A stretch of DNA of 64,000 bases from NCBI RefSeq assembly GCF_000763945.1, contig NZ_JQFJ01000002.1, positions 1,178,001 to 1,242,000 of the forward strand, given 5' to 3'. Each line of letters starts with the position of its first letter. Position 1 is the stretch's first letter. Source of the DNA: Sphingopyxis sp. MWB1 (lineage in GTDB: Bacteria; Pseudomonadota; Alphaproteobacteria; Sphingomonadales; Sphingomonadaceae). Made by a program: the position numbers and the translations under genes. Below the pieces are notes generated by a model. The model did no database searches. It had not been told where the DNA came from and saw only the letters and a list, made by a program, of their open reading frames with translations. Of the stretch, positions 56,501-61,649 are shown one piece after another.

Positions 56501-56953
56501 CTTGGTCAGCCCGTTGCTGCCCGCGATCGCGCTGTTGATCGTCGTGTCTCCGGCATTGGCGGTGATCGTCGCACCCGGACCGCCCAGCGTCAGCGTGCTG
56601 CCGTTGAGCACATAGCCTGCCGAACTGAAGGTGATATTGTCCACCGTGACAGGCCCGCCCAGCGTGACCGTCCCTGCCGCTCCCCCAAATATAGCATTGT
56701 CCAGCCCGCCATTGTCCCATGGCTCGACAAAAGGTCCGCTGACGCCGTCGCCATTCGGGCTCCAGTTGAGGTTGGACAGATTCCATGTGCCCGATCCGCC
56801 CGATCCGACCCCGGTCCCATTCGCATCCCAATAGCGATCCTCTGCCCGCGCCCCGGTCGGCAGCATGAGGGAAAGCGCAACCGCCAGCGACCCTCCCGCC
56901 AGCAGCGTGGGGCGAATGGATGACGAGCGGCGGCGGGGGCATTGGGGGGTCAT
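44579..56953 (-). CDS. Giant autotransporter (4,124 residues) with beta-strand repeats
   Basis: The ATG at 56953 has GAGGAT upstream and gives a signal peptide ending GARAEDRYWD (~38). The passenger is built of autotransporter-associated beta-strand repeats (motif NSYTGGTxIxGGTLxxGxGG; many copies) that should form a long beta-helix. The last ~280 residues are an autotransporter barrel (WSGFTRGGIGMWGRM onward) ending in a terminal Phe (TAGFRMAF). The passenger includes four long units marked by LxFWDGA; the last three are spaced by exactly 389 residues. Type V secretion is expected, so it does not need the type I system. Substrate or partner is unknown. Confidence 0.9.
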   Translation of the reverse strand: MTPQCPRRRSSSIRPTLLAGGSLAVALSLMLPTGARAEDRYWDANGTGVGSGGSGTWNLSNLNWSPNGDGVSGPFVEPWDNGGLDNAIFGGAAGTVTLGGPVTVDNITFSSAGYVLNGSTLTLGGPGATITANAGDTTINSAIAGSNGLTKAGNGSLILNGANSFAGDIRLNAGSLYAAQDAALGAVGNNILTAAGASVRLSIGGAGSARTVTIGDGGTLNLEGTGGGALRIRGNGSVSVAPRDVTLSNDMSDYTGRTTFVGCNGVCTTSFTSIGNLGEASSLGAPVTVADGTIVFNQSSQYSDNVVYLGSGDSSNRNWDINGNAAYIRNRGSGTLEITGDIDVSSRAFFTAETADVHLLGVLSGGDYVFEASAGRFVRLGMANSFTGAAQLTGEVRLGKLADTGSASSLGTGSIINLNAGSLSYSGSGDTSNRDWLVNGANAIRNDGSGALHLSGALVFDSSNPNPDRLTLGGSFGGSNIFAGPISGDGDLVMDGVGTWVLSGANSQKGLVTVNNGTLRAGAAGAFGAATGFVMNGGRLDLGGFALTASSLSGNAGVVDVSGTTLTVKAATAQIFGGHLTGNGGLTKEGAGTLTLTSANSYTGTTTVAGGKLALDFSGSGGAVSDIIASASQLALSGGIVELLGAGGEANSQAFSGVSVNAGNNIVRAIEGSGGSISVHLGAISRTGGLVNFVLPGSGAFTTSNADGRLGGWATINGADYAKVAGGEIVALDAADYAYKDDAQNWVTGDIVSDAGGAANSPFFGTVNSDLTLDGLLYSAAANSAVTIDPAATLGIDGTIIVAPSTGSANQTLTGGQVTSGPAGGTVGIQHNGGGTFTLSSSIVDSGGTTAFVKGGAGRLHLGNANSYTGSTTLSGGTLRIGRVENGGVASSLGASSAASDNLVLESGILEYTGGSVSSDRGFTLVNGGAMRTIHVSSAAADLMFSGLVTSPDDAGFTKAGAGTLTLAHAANDYIGATAITGGTLAVNVLGDGGSASGIGAASSASSNLILRDGGQLRYLGATTSSDRGFTLANGQGQIDVAAAGTTLTLSGVATGAGSLVKNGEGRLILSGANDFTGDTIINAGVLQAGSANAFGPLRRYMTINSGATLDLGGYDISLASIIGGGTVDLGGQTLTTAGGPGTFTGRITGSGGFTRMGGYTQVFTGCGNDYTGVTTIAGALSIDCIANGGQASGIGASSADSANLVMAGGGLFYQGASASTDRGMIFTAASTLSVVDPAATLEFSGAVVNNRQLRKQGAGTLLLSGNNVDLTGSLRIMDGTLRAGSTNSFGTGWITFDDVAGTTLDLGGFDNSVGYLTGGGAFGGNVRLDGATLTIAVGSTFAGANYAGVISGNGGLVKDGNRIQQLSGCASSYDGPTIISGGTLAVACLDNGGTLSSIGASSADAANLVLNGGTLQYIGAGGSTDRRFTLGASASSKIEASGTGAIAFTDSGDIAFAAPDTAQTLTLGGTNSDNNILAGRITNNGAGVTRLTKTDQGTWVLINSDSSYTGITTISGGVLAVDKLANGGLVSSIGASSAAASNLVIGNGSTLRYTGAGDTTDRLFTLSAGVTFIESSGTGAIVFTDTGPVTLAGNNQARTIALGGTNMGQNRLAGSIGNAGTGVTSLAKNDSGTWVLTGNNSYSGSTNINGGTLFIGGGGTSGSIVSATVNNFGTLGFNRSNSLTYTGQIVGTGALLQAGSGTTILTGSNSYSGGTTISGGTLQLGNGGASGSIVGDVVNNGQLRFNRNNDYNFTGLISGSGAVVQAGSGTTILTGANSYAGGTTVSGGVLRVASDGNLGAASGGLSFDGGTLNTTGSFASARAVNLVGAGGIATDAGTALTLNGVVTGAGHLTKSGDGALILAGDNDYAGGTTIAAGILQVGNGGAAGSVAGDILNNGSLLFNRDGTLDGLGTISGTGSVTQAGPGTTILTGANSYDGATSVNAGRLLINGDQSAATGLTNVASGAALGGTGIIGGSVVIADGASLAAGSDGVGTLTINGNLALGNTSQLGFEFGQANVPGGPLNDLINVGGDLTLDGVVNVSVPAGGSFGPGIYRMFNYAGALTDKGLVLGTMPAGSDAFVQTVVPGQVNLANAAGLTLNFWDGAGQPKNDSVIQGGDGFWRLNDGMNNWTDGGGGVNADYAQDSFVIFQGTGGTVTIDNGGGNILSSGMQFASDNYVITGDALTLTGGEAFIRVGDGGAADIGLSATIAAEVTGAARLVKTDGGRLILSAVNSYTGGTAVNGGTLVVSADANLGAATGALSFDGGTLHSIASFASTRVVDLAGSGTFQADGGTLLALSGAMGGAGALTKKGAGTLQILTDASYGGGTTIDEGTLRLGNGGASGSIVGDIVNHGTLHVDRGNAWTFAGTISGSGALFKDGTGTMTLTADSSYTDGTTISMGELRLGDGGTAGSIVGDVVNDGTLSFHRADAIAFAGLVSGTGSLVQMGAGTTQLAANNSYAGATRVEAGTLLINGDQSGAAGLTSVSSAATLGGTGVIGGDVILADGAALAPGADGPGTLAIKGSLSLSGGSALQYDFGQSAVVGGPLNDLVTVDGDLVLDGTIHVTDSGGGSFAPGLYRAINYGGTLTNNGLVLGTVPPGTDFYVQTSVANQVNLINTDGLALRFWDGAAGGRNDGAITGGDGIWQNASGNDNWTLADGAINAPFLDNAFAVFSGVSGTVSVDNSLDATRATGMQFAVDGYRLTGDDLTLTGAEVLVRVGDGTAAGVGYGAVIANALAGDSKLVKADLGTLTLSGANSYTGGTRIDAGTLRISSDSNLGDAAGGLSLNGGRLHTTADLHSNRAVELAGSGAFHTDTGTILTLAGNMAGAGGFTKSGDGDLILSGTGDFGGDVAVTGGRLFVNGDQSAATGHYTVGSGTTLGGVGVIGGDVAVADGARLSAGVDDVGTLTINGSLTLSGASRLDYAFGAANVAGGALNDLVTVGGDLMLDGVIDVSIPAGGSFGPGVYRIFDYAGALTDKGLALGTMPTGSSMSVQTSINGQVNLVNSAGLTLSFWDGAAGPKNDGIIQGGDGIWRAGGGSDNWTDMTGTPNADYAQGSFAIFQGTGGNVLVDNSGGDILASGLQFASDGYVVEGDGLTLTAPDAIVQVGDGSVAGASYTATISSAITGTSRLVKTDAGTLILTGVNSYTGGTAIHGGIVRVAADENLGMAAGGLSLNGGTLHSVADMTSDRSVDLAGTGVFLTDDGTTLTLTGAATGPGALVKRGNGTLILGGNGQYAGGTQVAQGLLLVNGDHGAATGDMRVNGGGRLGGTGIIGGNVMLDDGAVLTPGAGGAGTLTINGDLSLSAGTLLAYDLGAANVAGGALNDLVHVGGDLTLDGRLDVTVSAGGAFDVGVYRLFNYTGALTDNGLTLGSLPAGGNMAVQTSIAGQVNLVNSAGLTLRFWDGAAGPKNDSVLNGGDGIWQNGLGNDNWTDASGALNAAYSDGAFAIFGGAPGTVTVDSSLGQVLAAGMQFTVDGYRIAGDAITLTLEDSIIRVGDGSSAGAELTATIDAALSGDARLIKTDAGKLVLTGTNSYSGGTVIQGGTLEIGADTHLGAADGALSFEDGTLAIRADMASERDFIVSGTGTLTTANDTLFRYDGLLSGSGALTKAGGGTLVMTSDNSGFDGSMTVSSGTLVASGLLGGTLRVDTAGRLEGTGSVGDLTNAGIVAPGDDSFGTLTVGGNYAGAGGSLEIEVALGGDESQSDRLHIMGSASGTTQIDVINRGGLGAQTIEGIKIVELSGDSAADSFTLKGDYLIEGSPAVIAGAYGYRLYQGGVSTPADGDWYLRSALLNGKNEPQGPLYQPGVPVYEGYTATLQMLNQLGTLQQRVGNRQWSGFTRGGIGMWGRMDSGRDRSDALFSTSKTSLQADNWSLQAGLDKALLDISAGTLIAGVNASYGEADGRSRSAFGDGAINARGLGLGATLTWYDATGFYADAQGRASWYRSDLDSAIIGKLADNNRGSGEAFSLEMGKRAALGHGIAVTPQVQMSYSNVRFDSFVDPHEAVATARKGDSLKSRWGLALDYQSSEAVEEGAGKTHLYGVVNLSYEWLEGTAVDVSGILLERRTDRLWGSFGLGGSHAWDDGRFTLYTELTAHSAVRNFGDSYRLSGTAGFRMAF
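46728..50640 (-). repeat. Large internal repeats in the autotransporter passenger
   Basis: The conserved FWDGA anchor occurs at about 50637, 49062, 47895 and 46728 (minus strand). The last three are 1,167 bases apart in each case (389 residues); the first interval is 1,575 bases, so 136 residues of extra beta-strand repeats are present there. Each unit runs: GGDGIW, VDNS, MQFA.DGY, RVGDG, LILTG.NSYTGGT, a beta-helix section, ALNDLV, then GPGVYR.F.YAGALT and QVNL.N.AGL.L.FWDGA. Confidence 0.8.
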
Positions 56954-57483
56954 GGCATATCCTCGAACGCAAGGGGGCCCGCCGGAACGGCGAGGCTGGG
57001 GGTCAGGCAATGGGAAGAGTGGGATTATTTGGGGACGAAAAGCGTGGGAGACCCCGCAGTGGCCGGCAAGGACAGCGCCAGCTGCAGGTTGGTCGTGAAG
57101 ATGGCGTGATTGGTCATCCTGCCCCCTCTTGGCATCGGGGCTCAGCGGCCCGATGGACCTTGCCCAAACGCCTGCGCGATCAGCCTCGCGCAACCAAAAC
57201 CAGCCAAATGACTTGCGATCAAAGACTGGATAACATTTTGCGTGAATTCAAACCTATCGAAAGAGGCAATAGAATCAAGCCTCTATCTGGTAGCCCGCCA
57301 AATATTATCAAAAGCTTACCGGAGAGGATTCTTTATTTTCCAGCGAGCATCCGCCCAAAAGAAAGGCGCAATCGACCATGGGCCGGTGCCGCAACGGGCC
57401 TGACATTTCCTTCCGGACCAACTGCGAAAGCGGGGATCGCAGCCAGGGGATCGTGCGAAGCGAGAACAGTCTGTCCCTTGTGA
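56954..57483. promoter_or_regulatory. 530-bp region upstream of the autotransporter
   Basis: The part from about 57220 to 57345 is AT-rich against its surroundings and is the probable promoter area. A 30-codon minus-strand ORF (57117-57025) with an AGGGGG stretch upstream could be a leader peptide, but I have no support for it. No other gene or mobile element is seen. Confidence 0.4.
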
Positions 57484-59691
57484 CTAGCCCAGACCGATAG
57501 ATACAGATTTGCGCGACTTGCAGGAATGACGGCTCCTCCCCGAAAATGGACAGGAGGAGAAAACTCTATCGTGCACAGACCTTGTGTCCGGAACCCGCGC
57601 AGCCACATCGAGGATGGCGACATGGTCATTGGTATAGATCGGCTTCGCCTGGGAAAATGATTCCATTTGGCCAAGGGGAACGACCAGATAGGATATGGCT
57701 TCGCGGCGGGCGAGACGCTCTATGGCGTCAGCGGTGGTCGCCTGTTCCAACGCCCGTTTGCGCGCTTCCCATGTCGGGAGAAAGCTCGGCTGCCACAGGA
57801 CGGCGGCGCCCTGCGACTGCTCCCACCATATGGGGCGGCGCGAAAAAAGCGCGAAGCCCTGCTCCATTCCGACAGGAAGAAAAACCGCATCGCGCGGCGT
57901 GTTGGCACGGGCCCATTGCTGCGCGGCGAGGAAATCGCGCTGCGCGGGGGTGGGGCTGGGCGCAAATTGATGCCGCGCGCCATTGGCAAGCCCGGCGAGG
58001 CATAAGAGGGGCACAAAGGCGACCAACGCGGCGCGGGCAAGGGCAGGCGCAAAGTGCAGGCCGCGCATCGAGGGAAGCAGGAGGAGCAGCCCCCCTCCCC
58101 CAGCCATCAGGCCCAGGTTGAGCGGATCATCGCGCAGGCCCCACAGGACCAGGACGAAAGCGGCCATGGCGGCGAAAAGCCCCATGACATGTCCCCGGCG
58201 CAGCAGAAGTGACAAAATCGCGGCAGCGGCGAGTGGCGCAGCCATCTGCGTCGTCCCCACCAGGGGCACTGTTGCGATCGCCCCCAGCGAGATCGCGATG
58301 ACTCGCTGGCGAAGCGGGGCGTCTTCGGGCTTGAGGAGAGCGACGAGGGCCAGCAGGCCGCTTGCCATGGCGAAGGACAGGGCCGCTTTTGCGGAGATGG
58401 CAGCGCCCGGCGCAGGCAAAAGCGTGGCAAGCGCGCAGACTGCCGCAAGGATATGAGCGCCCATCCGCGCGCGGCCATGCTCTGCCGCTATAGCAAGGGC
58501 GAAGCCGAAGCTGCTGAGCAAGGGCTGCTTGAGCATGAAACCGGCCAGCGCCAGAGCCGCCGCGAAGAGAGAGACCGATGCTTTTTGGCCGACGGAATCC
58601 TCTTTCAGAGCCGCAAGGCAGAGCGACGCCGCGCATATCGCGGCCAGCACGACAGGGATGCTGGTAAAGCGAAGCGGGTGCAGCAAAAGCAGCAGGGAAA
58701 CATCGGCAGCATAGGGCATGACCGCCGCCATGCCGAGCACCCCGGTGCAAGCCGCCATGACGATCGCGAGCCGTCGCTGCTCTGCCTGAGCCTGAGCATA
58801 GAATATCGCCAAAGTCGCCGTGATCAGCAGTGCGAATGTCTGGACAAAAGCCTGCGGATAATCGAGCGCGTAAATATGTCCCGCCAGAAATGTCCGGAAG
58901 AAGGAAACCGGAATGGCGCCGCCGCCCTCGCTCGCTGTCAGGCCCCAAAGGGTCACTGGCGCGGCAATGGTCAGGAAAATGGCAGAGAAGAGAAATTGCT
59001 GCCGCGTGGGGGCCCGGCGCTGCAAGGCGATGAGGGCCAGCCCCGCCGCCAGCGCGCTCCACACGGCCATGAACAAGTTGATATTGGCCGCGACACCCAG
59101 CAGCAAAGCCGTCATATAGGGGCGACGCCCGATCAACAGCGCAAAGCTGAAAAGCGCAAGCGCGATCGCATATTGGGTATGGGTCGCATAGGTGACGAAA
59201 ATTTCCGAATAGCCAAGCGGTGTGGCGCCCCACAGCCCATAGGCAAAGCAGAGAAAAGCGGTAAGCCAGGCCGCGCCCCAATGGGTAGGGCGGCTCGACT
59301 GCCCGCCAGCCCGAATGAGCATGAAGATGGCGCCTGCCAAAAGCGCATTTCCGGCAAGCTGGATCGCAACAAAGACCGTCTGGATATTCTGTTCATCGGT
59401 AAAGCTGCGAATGGCGATCCAGAAGAGGCTGATGAAATTGGCGAAGCTTTGCGTATATTCATCATGCGGCCCCTCCGCCGATCCTGCAAAGTCGAGAACC
59501 ACCGGAATTTGCCAGCGGTTATTCTGCTCCGGAAAGTTGAGGCCTGACAGGAAAGTCGCGCATAGGCCGGCAGCGAGGCTGAGACAGAAAGGCAGCAGCC
59601 AGCCATCGCGCCATCGCCCCCCTCCCCCTTCACTGGCGGATACAGCGGATGCGCCGCGCATGTCGTTTTGCTTCCCGGCCATTGGTTTCAA
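57484..59691 (-). CDS. Polytopic membrane protein, possible glycosyltransferase or polysaccharide factor
   Basis: 735 residues with about 14-16 hydrophobic segments up to ~570, then a soluble C-terminal domain (RDFLAAQQWARANTPRDAVFL, PVGMEQGFALFSRRPIWWEQ, YLVVPLG). That C-terminal pattern, an ArnT/membrane-GT-like periplasmic domain after many helices, is common in membrane glycosyltransferase-like proteins, but I see no catalytic motif that proves it. The ATG overlaps the stop of the prenyltransferase gene (ATGA), so the two are coupled. The last ~20 residues are basic and Ser-rich and do not resemble the rest. Confidence 0.65.
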   Translation of the reverse strand: MKPMAGKQNDMRGASAVSASEGGGGRWRDGWLLPFCLSLAAGLCATFLSGLNFPEQNNRWQIPVVLDFAGSAEGPHDEYTQSFANFISLFWIAIRSFTDEQNIQTVFVAIQLAGNALLAGAIFMLIRAGGQSSRPTHWGAAWLTAFLCFAYGLWGATPLGYSEIFVTYATHTQYAIALALFSFALLIGRRPYMTALLLGVAANINLFMAVWSALAAGLALIALQRRAPTRQQFLFSAIFLTIAAPVTLWGLTASEGGGAIPVSFFRTFLAGHIYALDYPQAFVQTFALLITATLAIFYAQAQAEQRRLAIVMAACTGVLGMAAVMPYAADVSLLLLLHPLRFTSIPVVLAAICAASLCLAALKEDSVGQKASVSLFAAALALAGFMLKQPLLSSFGFALAIAAEHGRARMGAHILAAVCALATLLPAPGAAISAKAALSFAMASGLLALVALLKPEDAPLRQRVIAISLGAIATVPLVGTTQMAAPLAAAAILSLLLRRGHVMGLFAAMAAFVLVLWGLRDDPLNLGLMAGGGGLLLLLPSMRGLHFAPALARAALVAFVPLLCLAGLANGARHQFAPSPTPAQRDFLAAQQWARANTPRDAVFLPVGMEQGFALFSRRPIWWEQSQGAAVLWQPSFLPTWEARKRALEQATTADAIERLARREAISYLVVPLGQMESFSQAKPIYTNDHVAILDVAARVPDTRSVHDRVFSSCPFSGRSRHSCKSRKSVSIGLG

Positions 59692-61175
59692 TGCGCCTCA
59701 AGCTGAGCGATGGGCGGGGCGTAGAGTGCCAGCAGGAAAATGCCCGCGACGATGGCAGCCACGCCAAGGCTGCGCCGATCCTTGATCGCAAAGGCGACCG
59801 GATCGCCTTCCACCTGCCCCCGCCGCGCCATCATCCAGATGCGGTTCAGCCAATAAATCAGCGGCAGGCAGAGAAGCCAGAGCAGCGCGGGATTATGATA
59901 GTCGGCAGCCGTTTCGGGATCATTGGCGAAAAGGGCGAGCACCAATATCGCGACCATCCCCGCCGAAATGCCCGACATCATGACGACGTTCAGATCATTC
60001 CCCACATAGCCGCGCCCGCTGAGCAATTGATCGGGATCCGCAGCATCCCGCATTTCAATATAGCGTTTGAGATAGGCGAGGCTGAGAAAGAGAAAGACCG
60101 AGAAAAGCAGCAGCCAGAAGCTGAGCGGCACGCCAATGGCAATGGCGCCGATCCACAGGCGGATGGTATAAAGCGACGCAAGCACGATAGCATCGCCGAC
60201 CAATACCGATTTGAGCCGCACCGAATAGGCGGTGGTGATCACCATATACACAAGCAACCAGAGGCTGAGCATCGGCCCGGCAAGAAGCCAGCCACCCAGG
60301 AGGCCCACGCCTGCGAGAGCGAAAGCGAGGACGAGCGCCGCCGGGATGGACAATTCGCTCGACGCCAGCGGACGCGCCCATTTGGTGCGGTGCGCCCGAT
60401 CCGAATCCATGTCGAGCAGATCATTGATCACATAGATGGAAGAGGCGATCAGCGACATGAGGAGCGCGGCCTCCACCGCTTTCAACAAAACAGCAGGCTG
60501 GAGAAACAGCCCCGACGTGAAGGCAGGCACGAGAACCAGCAGATTCTTTGCCCATTGGTGCGGGCGCATCGCCCGCCACATGGTTCGCGCGAGCGGGGCA
60601 GGATGGGCACCCAGCCGCTCGACCTTCGATCCCGCCGGAAGATGCCCGACCGACCAGGCACGGCGCGCCGCGTTCCAGAGGCAAATATCGGCGCGGCTGT
60701 CCCCGATATAATCAAAGGCCGCATCCGGCCCGATCCGCTCGCGGATCCGATCGAGTTTAGCGGCGCCTTTGGCATTCATCCGTCCGCGGGTGGCGATCAC
60801 CGGATCGCTGAGGTTCAAATGCGCTGCGATGGCGCGAATATGCCGCCAATGGCTCGCGCTGGCCAGGATAACGGGCCGCCCCTCGGCCTGCGCCGCAAGG
60901 ATCATCTCCCGAATTTCCTCCCGATAGGGCAGGCGCGCGGGGTCGATACGGTCGCGCCGCGCCGCCATCGTCTTGGTGACGGCGCGTCCAGCCCACATCC
61001 AAAGCAGAACCGACAGCAGAGCCGCAAAACCCGACCGCGCGATCCGCACCAGCGCCTCCAGCGACAGGTCGGCGCGGACCAGCGTGCCGTCGACATCGAC
61101 AATCAGCGGGACAGGCTTTTCATTCACCGACTTTTCCGCTTGCGGCGGTCTGTTGCCATCATGTGTAAGGGGCAT
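59688..61175 (-). CDS. HAD phosphatase-UbiA prenyltransferase fusion
   Basis: 495 residues. Residues ~24-180 are a HAD domain: nucleophile motif DVDGT (27-31) and motif YIGDSRAD (156-163). Residues ~200-495 are a UbiA-type membrane domain with the first Asp-rich motif NDLLDMDSD (251-259) and about nine helices; the second Asp-rich motif is not clear. Such fusions transfer a pentose phosphate to decaprenyl phosphate and then remove the phosphate, as in decaprenyl-phosphoryl-ribose/arabinose synthesis. It starts 3 bases after the small transporter gene and is coupled to the membrane protein gene. Confidence 0.85.
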   Translation of the reverse strand: MPLTHDGNRPPQAEKSVNEKPVPLIVDVDGTLVRADLSLEALVRIARSGFAALLSVLLWMWAGRAVTKTMAARRDRIDPARLPYREEIREMILAAQAEGRPVILASASHWRHIRAIAAHLNLSDPVIATRGRMNAKGAAKLDRIRERIGPDAAFDYIGDSRADICLWNAARRAWSVGHLPAGSKVERLGAHPAPLARTMWRAMRPHQWAKNLLVLVPAFTSGLFLQPAVLLKAVEAALLMSLIASSIYVINDLLDMDSDRAHRTKWARPLASSELSIPAALVLAFALAGVGLLGGWLLAGPMLSLWLLVYMVITTAYSVRLKSVLVGDAIVLASLYTIRLWIGAIAIGVPLSFWLLLFSVFLFLSLAYLKRYIEMRDAADPDQLLSGRGYVGNDLNVVMMSGISAGMVAILVLALFANDPETAADYHNPALLWLLCLPLIYWLNRIWMMARRGQVEGDPVAFAIKDRRSLGVAAIVAGIFLLALYAPPIAQLEAH

Positions 61176-61178
61176 GGT

Positions 61179-61544
61179 CTAGGCCGAGCGAGCAACAAGG
61201 ACGCAGCCAATGGCGATCAGGACCGTCCCCGAAAGGCGAGCCAGGCTGACCTCCTCCTGCAACAGAAACAGGCCCGCCAGCATGGTGAGGATAAAGCCGA
61301 TGCCGACAAAGGGATAGGCAAGCGAAAGCGGCGCACGGGCAAGCACAAAAAGCCAGAGAAGCGCACCCAGGCCATAAAGCAACAGGCCCAGCAGGATCAG
61401 CGGAGATTGGACAAAGCCTCCAACCTCCCCCGTCAATCCGCCGCGCCCCGCACCGGCCGCAGACACCCCCATTTTCAACGCCAGTTGCGCAAGCGCAGAG
61501 AGAGAAACGCTCGCCAAAATCAAAAGTAAAAGCCGTAAGGTCAT
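61179..61544 (-). CDS. Small EamA/SMR-type transporter (ArnE-like)
   Basis: 121 residues with four membrane helices (LLLLILASVSLSALAQLALK, LLYGLGALLWLFVLAR, LAYPFVGIGFILTMLAGLFLL, GTVLIAIGCVLVA). The pattern fits undecaprenyl-phosphate-sugar flippase subunits of the EamA superfamily. The ATG at 61544 with GAGAAT upstream is chosen over the upstream 61580. It is first in an operon with the HAD-UbiA and membrane protein genes, suggesting that it flips the polyprenyl-linked sugar they make. Confidence 0.75.
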   Translation of the reverse strand: MTLRLLLLILASVSLSALAQLALKMGVSAAGAGRGGLTGEVGGFVQSPLILLGLLLYGLGALLWLFVLARAPLSLAYPFVGIGFILTMLAGLFLLQEEVSLARLSGTVLIAIGCVLVARSA

Positions 61545-61649
61545 GATATTCTCATTGCCCCTGCGCGTAGCTGGCCCCAACCCATTACCGACATGAGGCG
61601 GGCCGTCAAATGACTTCCCAATAGTTTTTCCACCATCAGGGAAATGAGC

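Noticed and set aside
57025..57117. 30-codon ORF upstream of the autotransporter
   Set aside because: A purine-rich stretch precedes it, but there is no family support, and chance ORFs of this size are common; mentioned only as a possible leader peptide.
57484..57674. Possible frameshift at the C-terminus of the polytopic membrane protein
   Set aside because: The last ~20 residues look unlike the rest, but the frame is open and no better continuation in another frame was found.
59649..61529. 626-codon plus-strand ORF over the HAD-UbiA gene
   Set aside because: Highly charged, low-complexity translation antisense to a clear enzyme fusion.
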